From positions 106,928 to 170,927 of the forward strand of contig JABSQZ010000013.1 of NCBI GenBank assembly GCA_013215505.1: DNA of 64,000 bases, given 5' to 3'. The position numbers and the translations under genes were made by a program. Below are positions 8,870 to 18,200 of the stretch, piece by piece. Source of the stretch: Oceanospirillaceae bacterium (lineage in GTDB: Bacteria; Pseudomonadota; Gammaproteobacteria; Pseudomonadales; Balneatricaceae). The notes under the pieces are model-generated. The model was not told where the DNA came from and searched no databases. It saw nothing but the letters and a program-made list of their open reading frames with translations. Every line of letters starts with the position of its first letter. Position 1 is the first letter of the stretch.

Positions 8870-9469
8870 TCATTGATTCATAAAAATGCTGACTACTGTA
8901 CTGCAAAGTAAAAGCCCCATGACAACATTGAATAAAGTCTGATGGCGTCTATCCGCTAAAAAAGAGCGGATTAAATGCCCGAGTGCAGCCCAGCTGCTGA
9001 CCCCAATAAAACAGACGGTAAAAGAAATCAGGCAAAATATAAGTAAGTATAAAGAAGTTGGAGAATTAGCGGCAACAAACAAACTGACACCCGACATAGA
9101 AACCAGCCAGGCTTTGGGATTGAGCCCCTGAGAAAGCGCCCCTTCAAGAAAACTCGGAGGTCTGTTAGTCGTCTCAGACTGATCCGACAGAGGGCTAGCG
9201 GTGGCAATTTTAAAAGACATATAAAGCAGAAAAGCAGCACCGATATATTGCAATGTGCTGATTATCTGCGGAAAGGCATTGAGCAGACCATTCAAGCCAA
9301 TTCCAGCCAGAAAGACGATTAAGGTATAGGCAACGCTCGCACCCAACACATGCGGTAGAGCGCGCCTGAATCCAAAATTAGCACCGGCACCTGTGGCAAT
9401 AATGTTAACCGGTCCCGGCGAAATCGCTCCGATTAATGCAAAGATAAACATCGACATAAATATGGTCAT
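8870..9469 (-). CDS. LysE/RhtB-family amino-acid exporter
   Basis: A 199-residue integral membrane protein with about six hydrophobic segments. The N-terminal ISPGPVNIIATGAG motif and the GFRRALPHVLGAS segment are the hallmark of LysE/RhtB translocators, which export amino acids or related metabolites. Length is standard for the family. It lies downstream of the DUF2000 gene on the same strand, with a 111-bp gap, and a divergent LysR-type regulator sits beyond. This suggests a regulator-exporter group, though the exported compound is unknown. The start is followed directly by MTIFMSMFIFALIGA. In-frame ATGs a few codons in are alternatives. Confidence 0.9.
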   Translation of the reverse strand: MTIFMSMFIFALIGAISPGPVNIIATGAGANFGFRRALPHVLGASVAYTLIVFLAGIGLNGLLNAFPQIISTLQYIGAAFLLYMSFKIATASPLSDQSETTNRPPSFLEGALSQGLNPKAWLVSMSGVSLFVAANSPTSLYLLIFCLISFTVCFIGVSSWAALGHLIRSFLADRRHQTLFNVVMGLLLCSTVVSIFMNQ

Positions 9470-9580
9470 TATTATGGTCCTCAGGCCTGAGCCTGTTGGT
9501 TAATTGTACTTATTGCTTGAGGGTGGATAATTTGCCCTGTCCGTTTATGGCGGGACAAGATCTGGGCGTTTGAAAAGAGA

Positions 9581-9985
9581 TCAACGCAGCAATGCTAAAT
9601 TTCCGCTAAATTTGTTGACCAACTTTTCATTGCCATACAGCGCAATACCTTGATATTGCAACTCATCGATTGGCGTGGATTGAAGCTTTTGGGTGTATTC
9701 TTGATAGCTGCGTGTGCTTTGTGTATAGCTGGTCAGATCTATCACCGTTAATTCAGCTTCATGCACTTTCAGCGCTTCACGCATCTCATTGAGTTTGAGA
9801 CTAGTACTTTTCAATATAGGGATGGCTACGGTGGTGATGCCGTGACGGCGGATATTGAGATGATCGAGAAAGTCCTCTCCAATCAACTGTGGAAATTGCT
9901 TTCCCAAACTCAGTGACAGAACCGCTGCGGTATTGGCCATAGGACCTTGGCTTAGATTTTCATCGATAATAATGACACATTTCAT
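9581..9985 (-). CDS. DUF2000-family protein
   Basis: A 134-residue small soluble protein whose KCVIIIDENLSQGPMANTAA start, DFLDHLNIRRHGITTVAIP middle and terminal YGNEKLVNKFSGN segments resemble the DUF2000 family. No biochemical role is established for that family to my knowledge. It is divergent from the LysR-type regulator at 10121, with a 135-bp gap that probably contains the shared control region, and upstream of the LysE-type exporter. I start at ATG 9985. An in-frame GTG at 9994 is possible and the ribosome-binding site is weak in either case. Co-regulation with the exporter is inferred from layout. Confidence 0.7.
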   Translation of the reverse strand: MKCVIIIDENLSQGPMANTAAVLSLSLGKQFPQLIGEDFLDHLNIRRHGITTVAIPILKSTSLKLNEMREALKVHEAELTVIDLTSYTQSTRSYQEYTQKLQSTPIDELQYQGIALYGNEKLVNKFSGNLALLR

Positions 9986-10120
9986 ATTTAACACCGGCTA
10001 GCTCCTTAGTGGTTACAGGTTGATGACCTGTTCTTTGCAACGCTGGATTAAAGAGTAGCGCAAAGAAGAGTTAGTGATAATATGGGTTTATTGATATTAA
10101 CTGTTCTATGAGGTCGATCA

Positions 10121-11035
10121 ATGATTGATGAACTACGTGCCATGGCAATTTTCGCTACCGCGGTTGAGTGTGGCTCTTTTCGGGGTGCGGCAGAAAAACT
10201 AAAGCTGAGTCCATCCGTTATCAGTCACCATATTTCCAAGTTAGAACAACAGTTAGGTACCAGTTTGCTGTATCGCTCTACCCGCAAACTTTCTCTGACA
10301 GACAATGGCAAAAAGCTTTTCAGCTCTACACAAATGATGATTGTGGCGGCTGAAGGTGGCCTAAACGACATTGCCGCGCAGTCTTGTGAACCCAGTGGCA
10401 ACTTAAGCCTGACAATACCGGCCATGTTTGCACAGTCGCAACTGATGGATGACATCGGCGCTTTTGCAAAACTTTATCCTAAGATAAAGATGTCCATCTC
10501 GGTCAGTGATCTGGCACAAGATCTGGTCCGTGACGGTATAGACCTGGCAATCCGCGTAGGTGATCTGAAAGACAGTAATCTTAAATGTAAACGTTTATTC
10601 AATATGCCTCGAACATTAGTAGCATCGAGCGCTGTTGCAAAATTGAGAGGAGCTGTTTCACATCCACAGCAACTGACTACTTGGGATTGGATCGCGATAA
10701 AAATGCGCCCTAACCATAAGCTGTTGACCAATAGCATGGGTGAAAAGGTACAAGTGGATTATCAGCCGCGAATTACCCTGGATAGTATGGAGGCAGTTTG
10801 CCAACTTACCTTGGCCGGACTTGGACTGTCATCGCCACCGACTTTTATGGTGGCAAAGTATATTACAGAAGGCCTGTTAACAGAGATTCTGCCCAACTGG
10901 AAGATTGAAAGTTTGGGGGTCTATGCCGTCTGGCCAGATAACACATTTCAGAAAAGCCTGAGTCACCGGCTGGTGGAGTTTCTGGTTAAATGTGCACAGG
11001 AAACCGACTGCTCGGTTCAGTTAGCCACTGATTAA
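10121..11035 (+). CDS. LysR-family transcriptional regulator
   Basis: A 304-residue LysR-type regulator. The N-terminal helix-turn-helix spans about residues 1-60 (ECGSFRGAAEKLKLSPSVIS, HHISKLEQQLG), and the substrate-binding domain covers about 90-295. The DGIDLAIRVGDL and AGLGLSSPPTFM segments place it in the CrgA/AaeR-like branch. The ATG is preceded by GAGGTCG. It is divergent from the DUF2000 and LysE-type genes, which are its likeliest targets. The inducer is unknown. Confidence 0.92.
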   Translation: MIDELRAMAIFATAVECGSFRGAAEKLKLSPSVISHHISKLEQQLGTSLLYRSTRKLSLTDNGKKLFSSTQMMIVAAEGGLNDIAAQSCEPSGNLSLTIPAMFAQSQLMDDIGAFAKLYPKIKMSISVSDLAQDLVRDGIDLAIRVGDLKDSNLKCKRLFNMPRTLVASSAVAKLRGAVSHPQQLTTWDWIAIKMRPNHKLLTNSMGEKVQVDYQPRITLDSMEAVCQLTLAGLGLSSPPTFMVAKYITEGLLTEILPNWKIESLGVYAVWPDNTFQKSLSHRLVEFLVKCAQETDCSVQLATD

Positions 11036-11112
11036 GTCACAACAGCAGGAGCTAGAACAATCACCCATTCAGCATTGGTAATGCAACTGTAATGTAGAAA
11101 GATAACCCGCTC

Positions 11113-13005
11113 TTAGCTGCTGAGTAATTTGTTCATTAGTGACAGTAATTTTCCTATATCAACCGGTATATCAAGCTGTCCATTGACTTCAAGTATAAGA
11201 TTTTTATAACTATTCTTTTGCTTAGATGGGTTGTTCATAGAAATGATGATTGAATTATCATCGATTAATAGTTTTCTGATGTTCTCTGAAACTGAGTGAG
11301 GGGCACTGATAATTAGGTGTTGCTCAACCAGCAGTAACTGATAATTATGATCCTGGTAAATGTCTTTTGCTTCACTGGCACTCGCACAAAAATCAACGTC
11401 GAAGCCGATTTCAATGAGCTTTTTTGACAAGCTGAAACAAGCCCTCATGTCACTATCTAGCAACAGAATTTTATTGGCTATCAGACTTTGATAATCTTTT
11501 TTAAGCTGTTGAATTTGCGCCTGGTCATGTTGTTTTGCTGTTTTTTTATTGACCTGGATAATCTCTTGGTTTTCATAATTAAAAACGCTTGGCTGATCTA
11601 CTCCTTGAAAGGCTTTTTTAACGGTATTCGAAGTGGTCTTCGCATGCTCCTCACTCTGATATGTTGCATTAAAATCGATTGGAAGGTGAATACTAAAGGT
11701 ACTGCCTGAACCATAACTACTTTGTACTTGAATATCGCCACCCAATAAATGGGTTATTCCTCTGCTGATGGTTAAACCTAGACCGGTTCCGCCGTAGTGA
11801 CGGCTGTCTGAACCATCGACTTGCTGAAAAGATTCAAAAATGGCTTGTTGTTTGTATCTTGGAATGCCAATTCCACTGTCTGTCACTGCAAAGGTTAGCG
11901 AGCTATCGGCACGCTGGACTATGTGGGTGAACTTTATCCCAGGCTCAGTGGGTGCAATGGTTAATCTAATAGACCCCTGTGGGGTAAACTTGATGGCATT
12001 AAACAATAAATTACGTAGTACCTGCGCCAGGCGTGACTCATCACTAACAATTTCTGCAGGCAAATTTTTGTCCAGGCTTATGCTGAAGGACAATTCTTTT
12101 TCAGCGGCAAGAGGCGTAATCGCTTGGTGCAAATAATTGGCTAGTTGGCTTAATTTTAGCGGTTTAATATGCAGAGTTAGTTTTCCCGCCTCTACCTTTG
12201 AGAGATCCATAATATTATCGATTAATAATTGCAGGCTTTGACCACCTCTGCGGATAACTTGTAAATCTTCTATTTCGGTGTCATCGAAGTGCTGTTTTTT
12301 GTTTGTTATTAGTGCCTGGGTCAGTAACAAAATACTGTTGAGTGGGCTGCGCAATTCATGGCTCATATTGGACAAAAATTCAGATTTATACTTATTGGCC
12401 AGTGCTAGTTCTTGAATTCTCACTTCTAAATCTGTGGCTGTTTCATCAATTATTTCTTGTTGATGTTCCAGTTGTATCTCCTTCTCTTGCAGGTCTTTAA
12501 TGGAAGATATATTTAATAGCATCAAGTTGGCAAAAATGGACATTAGTACTTTGTCATCTTTTCTAAATGCATCACCTTTGCTAAAAAATAGCAATGCACT
12601 GGTTTTATCCGATTTTTGGGAGAGACTGATGGCAAAAAGACACTGGGCTCCCATGTCACGCCAGTTTAATAAATCACTCAGTAAGGGTAAGTTGTTAAAT
12701 TCAGTTGCGAACCAGTTTTTTTGCTTATAGAGCATCCCTAGCTGTTGTTCAAATTCAGCATTGGCTCGATGATAGCTGCAAGCTAGATTGGTTGAACTAG
12801 CATAAGTTATGCTCTCGCAACAGTATGCCTGTTTATCCTGATTAAAATGTACATATTGGCAATGATCAAAATTAACAATCCATTTGAACTGCGACATTGA
12901 ATCTTCAAACAGTGCTGCAGTTTTAGTCGAGCGGGTTATTTTTAGCAACAATTCCAGCAAATTATTCATTTTACTGATCATGGCGCTTTTAGAAAAATGC
13001 TCCAT
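11113..13005 (-). CDS. Soluble histidine kinase with C-terminal pseudo-receiver
   Basis: A 630-residue protein without membrane segments. The N-terminal region (about 15-170) is GAF-like, followed by a helical linker (170-210), HisKA with the H-box NMSHELRSPLNS (H216), HATPase_c (about 310-440, with GTGLGLTISRG), and a receiver-like domain (about 510-628). In that last domain the expected phospho-aspartate is replaced by Glu (QLLLVEQHLI), so it probably does not accept phosphate normally. Translation is coupled: its ATG overlaps the stop of the upstream AhpD-like gene as TGATG. The operon order, two AhpD-like proteins then kinase, suggests redox- or peroxide-linked signalling, but this is inference. 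The response regulator is not in the operon. Confidence 0.85.
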   Translation of the reverse strand: MEHFSKSAMISKMNNLLELLLKITRSTKTAALFEDSMSQFKWIVNFDHCQYVHFNQDKQAYCCESITYASSTNLACSYHRANAEFEQQLGMLYKQKNWFATEFNNLPLLSDLLNWRDMGAQCLFAISLSQKSDKTSALLFFSKGDAFRKDDKVLMSIFANLMLLNISSIKDLQEKEIQLEHQQEIIDETATDLEVRIQELALANKYKSEFLSNMSHELRSPLNSILLLTQALITNKKQHFDDTEIEDLQVIRRGGQSLQLLIDNIMDLSKVEAGKLTLHIKPLKLSQLANYLHQAITPLAAEKELSFSISLDKNLPAEIVSDESRLAQVLRNLLFNAIKFTPQGSIRLTIAPTEPGIKFTHIVQRADSSLTFAVTDSGIGIPRYKQQAIFESFQQVDGSDSRHYGGTGLGLTISRGITHLLGGDIQVQSSYGSGSTFSIHLPIDFNATYQSEEHAKTTSNTVKKAFQGVDQPSVFNYENQEIIQVNKKTAKQHDQAQIQQLKKDYQSLIANKILLLDSDMRACFSLSKKLIEIGFDVDFCASASEAKDIYQDHNYQLLLVEQHLIISAPHSVSENIRKLLIDDNSIIISMNNPSKQKNSYKNLILEVNGQLDIPVDIGKLLSLMNKLLSS

Positions 13006-13580
13006 CAATGAAAACCGATGTCCAAGTTGTGTTCATGCAGATATTTAATCACTTCAAGATCTACATCAACTTTTAATGCCTTTGCCAAAAATACTCCTGA
13101 ATCAGCATATGAGACTGTGTATAACGCTTCTATTACTTCTGTTTGAGTGATCCCCAGCTGATAAAGTGTCTGATAATCATTATTGTCGACTGCATTGGGA
13201 TCATCCAGGGATAGCAGACAAAAACCGATCAAGGCAGCTATCCTTTCAGGTTCAAACTCTGCAACGCCATTCATTATTGCGGTTAATGTTTGCCGATCAG
13301 CTTCGAACATGTCACAAATGGCCAAGTGAGCAGAAGCACAATAAGTACAGCGTCTTTTTCTTGCGATGGCCAAAAAGATTAATTCTTTAACTTGTGCCGG
13401 CAGTGTGCCTTCAAGTATCACTTTTTTATAGCTCAACCAAAAAGCTTCAACCAAGGGGGGGGCAGAAGCCAGCAGTCTGTAGAAGACAGGAACTGAAGAA
13501 AATTTATCAATCACTTCATCAAAGACATTCTTAACATCATAACTTAATGCTTGATCTTCTATTATTGGAAAAATACTCAT
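13005..13580 (-). CDS. AhpD-like carboxymuconolactone decarboxylase-fold protein (copy 2)
   Basis: A 191-residue all-helical protein of the AhpD/carboxymuconolactone decarboxylase superfamily. It keeps the AhpD active-site pattern: E66, C78-T-Y-C81 and H85, with the same Glu-to-Cys distance of 12 as in AhpD (E118, C130, C133, H137). This predicts a disulfide redox centre rather than decarboxylase activity. It is a paralogue of the gene just upstream (13608-14183), equal in length and separated by 27 bp. Its stop overlaps the start of the histidine kinase. Possible roles are peroxidase partner, redox sensor for the kinase, or AhpC reductant. None is proven. Confidence 0.85.
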   Translation of the reverse strand: MSIFPIIEDQALSYDVKNVFDEVIDKFSSVPVFYRLLASAPPLVEAFWLSYKKVILEGTLPAQVKELIFLAIARKRRCTYCASAHLAICDMFEADRQTLTAIMNGVAEFEPERIAALIGFCLLSLDDPNAVDNNDYQTLYQLGITQTEVIEALYTVSYADSGVFLAKALKVDVDLEVIKYLHEHNLDIGFH

Positions 13581-13607
13581 AGGTTTAAGTCCTGAATAAA
13601 TTTCAAT

Positions 13608-14183
13608 TTAATCAAATCGGATATACAGTTTTTTTTCAGCCAAATAGATTTTAACCGATTGATCAATTTCAATTTTGGTTACCTTGGCCAGATATATACC
13701 GCTGTTGGCATAGGCAACAGAGTATAAAGCTTCCAACACTTCCTGTTGGCAGATACCGTAGCTTTGCAGTTGTTGATAGTCACGCTCAGTAACATTTTCG
13801 GGGTTGTCCATCACTGACAGACAAAATAAAATTAATTTCGAGACTCTCTCTGGCTGCAACTCTGAGATATTGCTCATGAGAGCTTCTATTGTATGCCGCT
13901 CGATATTAAAGATATCGCAGATGGCCAAATGGATAGATGAACAGTAAGCGCATTGGCGCTTACGCGCCACCGCCAGAAAAATTAATTCCTTAATGTTAAT
14001 GGGCAATAGACCCTGGCCGATAACTTTTTGATAGGTTAGCCAATAGGCTTCTACCAGAGGAGGACAATTGGCGAGAAATCGATAAAACACCGGCACAATA
14101 CCAAATTTTTGCTCGATTTCAGCAAATACCATCTTAGTACTTTGGCATACTTCTTCATCATTTAAGATGGGAAACATACTCAT
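13608..14183 (-). CDS. AhpD-like carboxymuconolactone decarboxylase-fold protein (copy 1)
   Basis: A 191-residue protein, paralogous to the next gene, with the same Glu, CAYC, His constellation (KELIFLAVARKRQCAYCSS, then IHLAICD). It heads the leftward operon of two AhpD-like proteins and a histidine kinase. I chose ATG 14183 because the product then starts MSMFPIL, colinear with MSIFPII of the paralogue. An upstream in-frame ATG at 14210 lies inside the end of a repeat element that begins at 14204 and is unlikely to be used. The promoter must therefore lie in or beyond that repeat. Function is as for its paralogue and unproven. Confidence 0.85.
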   Translation of the reverse strand: MSMFPILNDEEVCQSTKMVFAEIEQKFGIVPVFYRFLANCPPLVEAYWLTYQKVIGQGLLPINIKELIFLAVARKRQCAYCSSIHLAICDIFNIERHTIEALMSNISELQPERVSKLILFCLSVMDNPENVTERDYQQLQSYGICQQEVLEALYSVAYANSGIYLAKVTKIEIDQSVKIYLAEKKLYIRFD

Positions 14184-14203
14184 GCTTGCGTACCCCTTGT
14201 TTG

Positions 14204-14460
14204 GGAACATGCGAACAAGTCCTGGGCGCTTGTGACTTATAGAGTATTGCTAAACCTAGACACATTACTCAGAGCGCATGCCGACTTAACACCTGCTGGT
14301 GCCTACATGGATGTAGGTACTCAGACTTTGCCTGGAGCTTAAAGTCTGTGCCTACATGGATGTAGGTACTCAGACTTTGCCTGGAGCTTCAAGTCTGTGC
14401 CTTTCGAAAGTTAACAACAGTGACTAATAGATTAAAGTACTCTGTAAGCTCCTACGGGAG
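14204..14460 (+). mobile_element. Dispersed short element, copy A (MITE-like, one end)
   Basis: It begins with GGAACATGCGAACAAGTCC at 14204. About 97 bp later comes GCCTACATGGATGTAGG, followed by CAGACTTTGCCTGGAGC, and near 14437 GTACTCTGT followed by a small hairpin (CTCC, TACG, GGAG). The same modules in the same order and almost the same spacing occur, inverted, at 59791-60025. This copy has an extra 49-bp internal duplication. No matching inverted end was found on its right, so the right boundary (given as about 14460) is uncertain. No coding capacity. Confidence 0.6.
14299..14396 (+). repeat. Two tandem 49-bp units
   Basis: Two adjoining copies (14299-14347 and 14348-14396) of a 49-bp unit differ at only one position seen (CTTAAAG against CTTCAAG). 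Each contains two hairpins: CCTACAT/ATGTAGG and CAGACTTT/AAAGTCTG (shortened by the change in the second copy). A few bases of a third unit follow. Confidence 0.9.
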
Positions 14461-14470
14461 GGCCATAAGG

Positions 14471-14662
14471 CGATTATCGGCTTTATCTGCAAGCTGACCC
14501 AAGACTAGGCATTGTGCTGTGCTACCCGTTTACGATCTAACTTTTTTATCTCAGAGAAAGACCGAATCGAGTTACATGTTGCTTCATTAATCGTCGGTGC
14601 ATTGGTTCGATAGCACAAAGGTTTAATGGCAGCTTATTCTCGTTAGCAGATAAGCCGATAGC
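14471..14662. repeat. Inverted repeats about 155 bp apart
   Basis: TATCGGCTTTATCTGC (about 14475-14490) is matched in inverse by GCAGATAAGCCGATA (14646-14660), with one bulged T. The 155 bp between show no gene. It may be the remnant of another small element. It lies inside a stretch bounded by similar TACCCCTT and AAGTCCTG sequences at 14191-14223 and 14670-14715. Confidence 0.5.
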
Positions 14663-14669
14663 TATAGTG

Positions 14670-14716
14670 TACCCCTTAATTAACCTCATTTTGGAAATAT
14701 GAGAATAAGTCCTGAT
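14670..14716 (+). repeat. Degenerate copy of the element end
   Basis: TACCCCTTAATTAACC followed by GGAAATATGAGAATAAGTCCTG resembles TACCCCTTGTTTG and GGAACATGCGAACAAGTCCTG at 14191-14223, in direct orientation. It looks like an isolated, diverged end of the same repeat family. The rest of the 14211-15289 gap contains no convincing gene. Confidence 0.45.
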
Positions 14717-14906
14717 TATGCATAAATAGCGGCCTGAATTTGCAGGACCCTATAAACGTAGCAGTAAGGAAAATTCATTCCCAAGTTACTTCACAACTGA
14801 AGTTATCAAAAATAAAATTTGAGCTATTTATGTTCTGTTTTACCTTAAGTGCCAGTAGCTTAGATCGATACATAAACGTGATCATGGCGCTTTTACACCA
14901 AGAAAT

Positions 14907-15005
14907 ATGATGCGCTGGATTGTACTTACTATTATTTGCTTAACGCTAACAGCTGGTGTTGTAGTTCATGTTCCTGACGGTTGTTTTGCTAATCCTGGAC
15001 TATAA
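14907..15005 (+). CDS. Possible 32-residue membrane peptide
   Basis: The frame starts ATGATGCGC and encodes MMRWIVLTIICLTLTAGVVV followed by a short polar tail with one Cys. It has the form of a single membrane helix or a bare signal peptide. The ribosome-binding site is poor and there is no other support. It is listed only because the gap upstream of the large kinase is otherwise unexplained. Confidence 0.18.
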   Translation: MMRWIVLTIICLTLTAGVVVHVPDGCFANPGL

Positions 15006-15289
15006 ATTTTAATAGTTAGCTAACGACATACTTAATCAAGTAATCACTTTAGTAAGAAAATCTAGATGATCAGATTGACACTGTTTTCTACTATCCTCGT
15101 ACTATATTTCTCAAAAGACTGTTTTTTGAACTGTCCATTAGTCGCTCTCATTGCAAAAATCTTATCTAATTACGCATCCAAACCAAAAACATTTGCCCAT
15201 TTCTGGAAATTACTCTCTTCACTTCTATACTTTTTTACTAAGGAATAAAACAACAAATACAAAGAGCTATTACGCTGGGAGAAGCCACT

Positions 15290-18200
15290 GTGGCGACATC
15301 AACAGAATTCCAAAGCTTTCTTAATCAATCACTGTCTGCAATCAATTCAGGTAACTGGCAAAACATAGAGTTTGAGAAATTCGAATTTAATGAACAGCAA
15401 GATCAAACCATTACTGAGCTTAGAGGTTTAGCACAGCGATTTGACAATATTGTTGAGCAAAACTATTCCCTTGCATCGGGAAGAAGCGCTATATCGATTC
15501 AACAACAAGGTCGTCAAGATAAGCTTTGGCAATCTTATGAAGACCTTGCAAAAGCGCAGCTTGATATAGTTCAGTTAATGGGGGCTATTGCCGAAGGCGA
15601 TTTAAGCAACAAGGCACAAGTCAAAGGTAAAGATGACCAATTAGCCGCGGCGATCAATCAAATCGTCGAAAACTTGGAAGAGACCTCCAGACAAGCGGAT
15701 GTGATTGCCCAGGGAGATTACTCGTCCGAGGTACAACCGCGTAGTGACAAAGATGCTTTAGGTAAGGCCCTTTTCTTAATGACGCAGAGTTTACGAGAAG
15801 CAGGAGAAGTGTGTAATGCGATCGCTTTGGGTGATTACTCTGTTGAAATCAGTCCCAAAAGTGATAGAGATTTGTTAGGAAAAGCTCTGTCTATAATGAC
15901 CAAGAATTTGCGCGATACCACTAATAACAGCTTACGGGAAGATTGGATAAAAACGGGTCAAGCTGAACTGGCTAATGCTATGCGTGGTGAACAAGATGTT
16001 GCTGAACTCACTGATCAAGTTATTACCTATATCGCCAATTATACAGGAGCGCAAGTGGGCGTTTTCTATATTGCTGATGAGGCGCGTAATTTATCCTTAG
16101 CGAGTAGTTATGCTTATCAGCGTCGTAAAAATGTACCGGGTATAATTGGGGTAGGTGAGGGCATAGTAGGGCAAGCTGTTAAAGAAAAAAAAACCATTAT
16201 GTTTTCGAATGTTCCTGAAGATCATATCAGTGTTAATTGTGGCCTGGGACAATCATCGCCTAACAACTTAATGGTGTCTCCGATATTACTGGAAGGTTCC
16301 GTTAAAGGGGTGATAGAAATAGGGTGTTTTGGCGAATTTGATGACAAGACCATAGAGTTACTTGAAAGGTCAAATGAGAGTATTGCCATGGCAATTAGCA
16401 GCGCGCATGATCGTGTCAGGATGCAAGACTTGTTAGAAGAAGCGCAGCGCAGTGCTGAAGAACTGCAAGCACAGCAGGAGGAGTTACGTGCGTCCAATGA
16501 AGAGCTGGAGGAACAGACTAAAACCATTAGCATGTCGGAAGCAAGCTTAAAAGCACAGCAGGGTGAGCTACAAGCATCTAACGAAGAACTGGAAGAGAAG
16601 ACAGAGTATTTGCAGAGTCAAAAACAGGAAATACTGGATAAAAATCGTAAAATTGAAAAGTCGAGAAAACAGCTAGAAGACAAGGCTCGGGAATTAGAAG
16701 TTTCAAGTAAATATAAATCAGAATTTCTCGCTAATATGTCTCATGAACTTAGAACACCCTTAAATAGCTTATTGATATTGTCAGAGATGTTGTCTGAAAA
16801 TAAAGAAGGCAACCTTACTAAGAAACAATTAGAGTCAGCCGAAATTATCCATCGGGGGGGCCAAGATCTGCTCAATTTGATCAATGATATATTGGACTTA
16901 TCCAAGGTTGAGTCCGGTAAGTTAACATTAGAGATTGAAGACATTGAACTGCATCACCTTGAAAGGAGTATTTGCACTCAGTTTGAACCCCTAACACAAA
17001 ATAAAGATTTTAAGTTTATTAGTGAAATTGCTGCAGATTTACCTAAAACAATTCAAACTGACCAGATGCGTACTTTACAAATCTTGAAGAATTTAATGTC
17101 TAATGCCTTTAAATTCACAGCCCAAGGTAGTGTTATCTTCCGTATTTTTGTACCAAACAGTGATGTCGTTTTTAAACAAAGGCATTTAAATAGCCAAAAT
17201 TGTATTGGCTTTAGTGTTGTTGATACCGGTATAGGTATAGAACAAGATAAACAACGCTTGATTTTTGAGGCATTTCAACAAGCAGACGGTTCTACAAATC
17301 GTAAATTTGGTGGTACTGGCCTGGGGTTAACTATTTCCAGAGAGCTTTGTCGTTTGTTAGGTGGTGAACTGCAAATCTGCAGTGAATACAATAAAGGCAG
17401 TACCTTTAGTGTATATCTACCGCTACTTAATGACGGTCAGTACGGTAACAGAGATCTACTTGGTGACCACATAGGAATAGCCCCAGCGACCTCTAATTCA
17501 ATCAGCACAACGTCCCCGAGCTCACATCCTCACAGAGAACAGAACATAACACCGCTTACCTTACCCGCTGTTGAAACCAGTGGTTACATTGAGTCGGTAT
17601 ATATCGAGGATGACCGGGGCATAATAAAGCCTGGTGATAAAACCGTACTGATCATTGAAGATGATAAAGATTTTTCCAGCGTGCTAAAGGGCATTTCAAA
17701 AGTGAAAGGTTATAAAGTACTGCTGGCTGGCGATGGTAAAAGCGCCCTGCACTTGGCGGCGAAATACCAACCTAGTGCAATTATTCTGGACTTAGGTTTA
17801 CCAGATTTGGATGGTTTGAAAATACTAGCGTTGTTTAAATCTGACTTAACCACCCGACATATTCCCGTGTATATTATTTCCGCCAGAGAAGGGCAAGAAA
17901 ACGCGAAATATCACGGTGCCATAGGCGTCTTGAAAAAACCAACATCGATGGAGGAACTGGATAAGGTCTTCACTGTATTTGATGAGATTCTCAAGAGTGA
18001 GCCTAAAAAACTTATGATCATCGATGACGATGAAAAACATTGTCATAGCCTAAAGCTGCTCTTAGAGAACAACGGTATTGAAATTACCGAAGTTCATTCT
18101 GGTGAGCGGGCAATAGAGTTAATGAGCCAAATACAATTTCACTGTATCGTTCTGGATTTACAATTACCGGGCATTAGTGGCATGGAACTTTTGCAGCAAA

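Noticed and set aside
14299..14396. Possible CRISPR array from the repeated units
   Set aside because: Units are directly abutting with no variable spacers, and there are no cas genes.
14204..14460. Possible integron attC site or phage attachment site
   Set aside because: No integrase in the window, no attC core sites, and the same module recurs inverted at 59.8 kb as a dispersed repeat.
15066..15248. 60-codon frame before the large kinase
   Set aside because: Hydrophobic start but weak start context and no other support; probably leader DNA.
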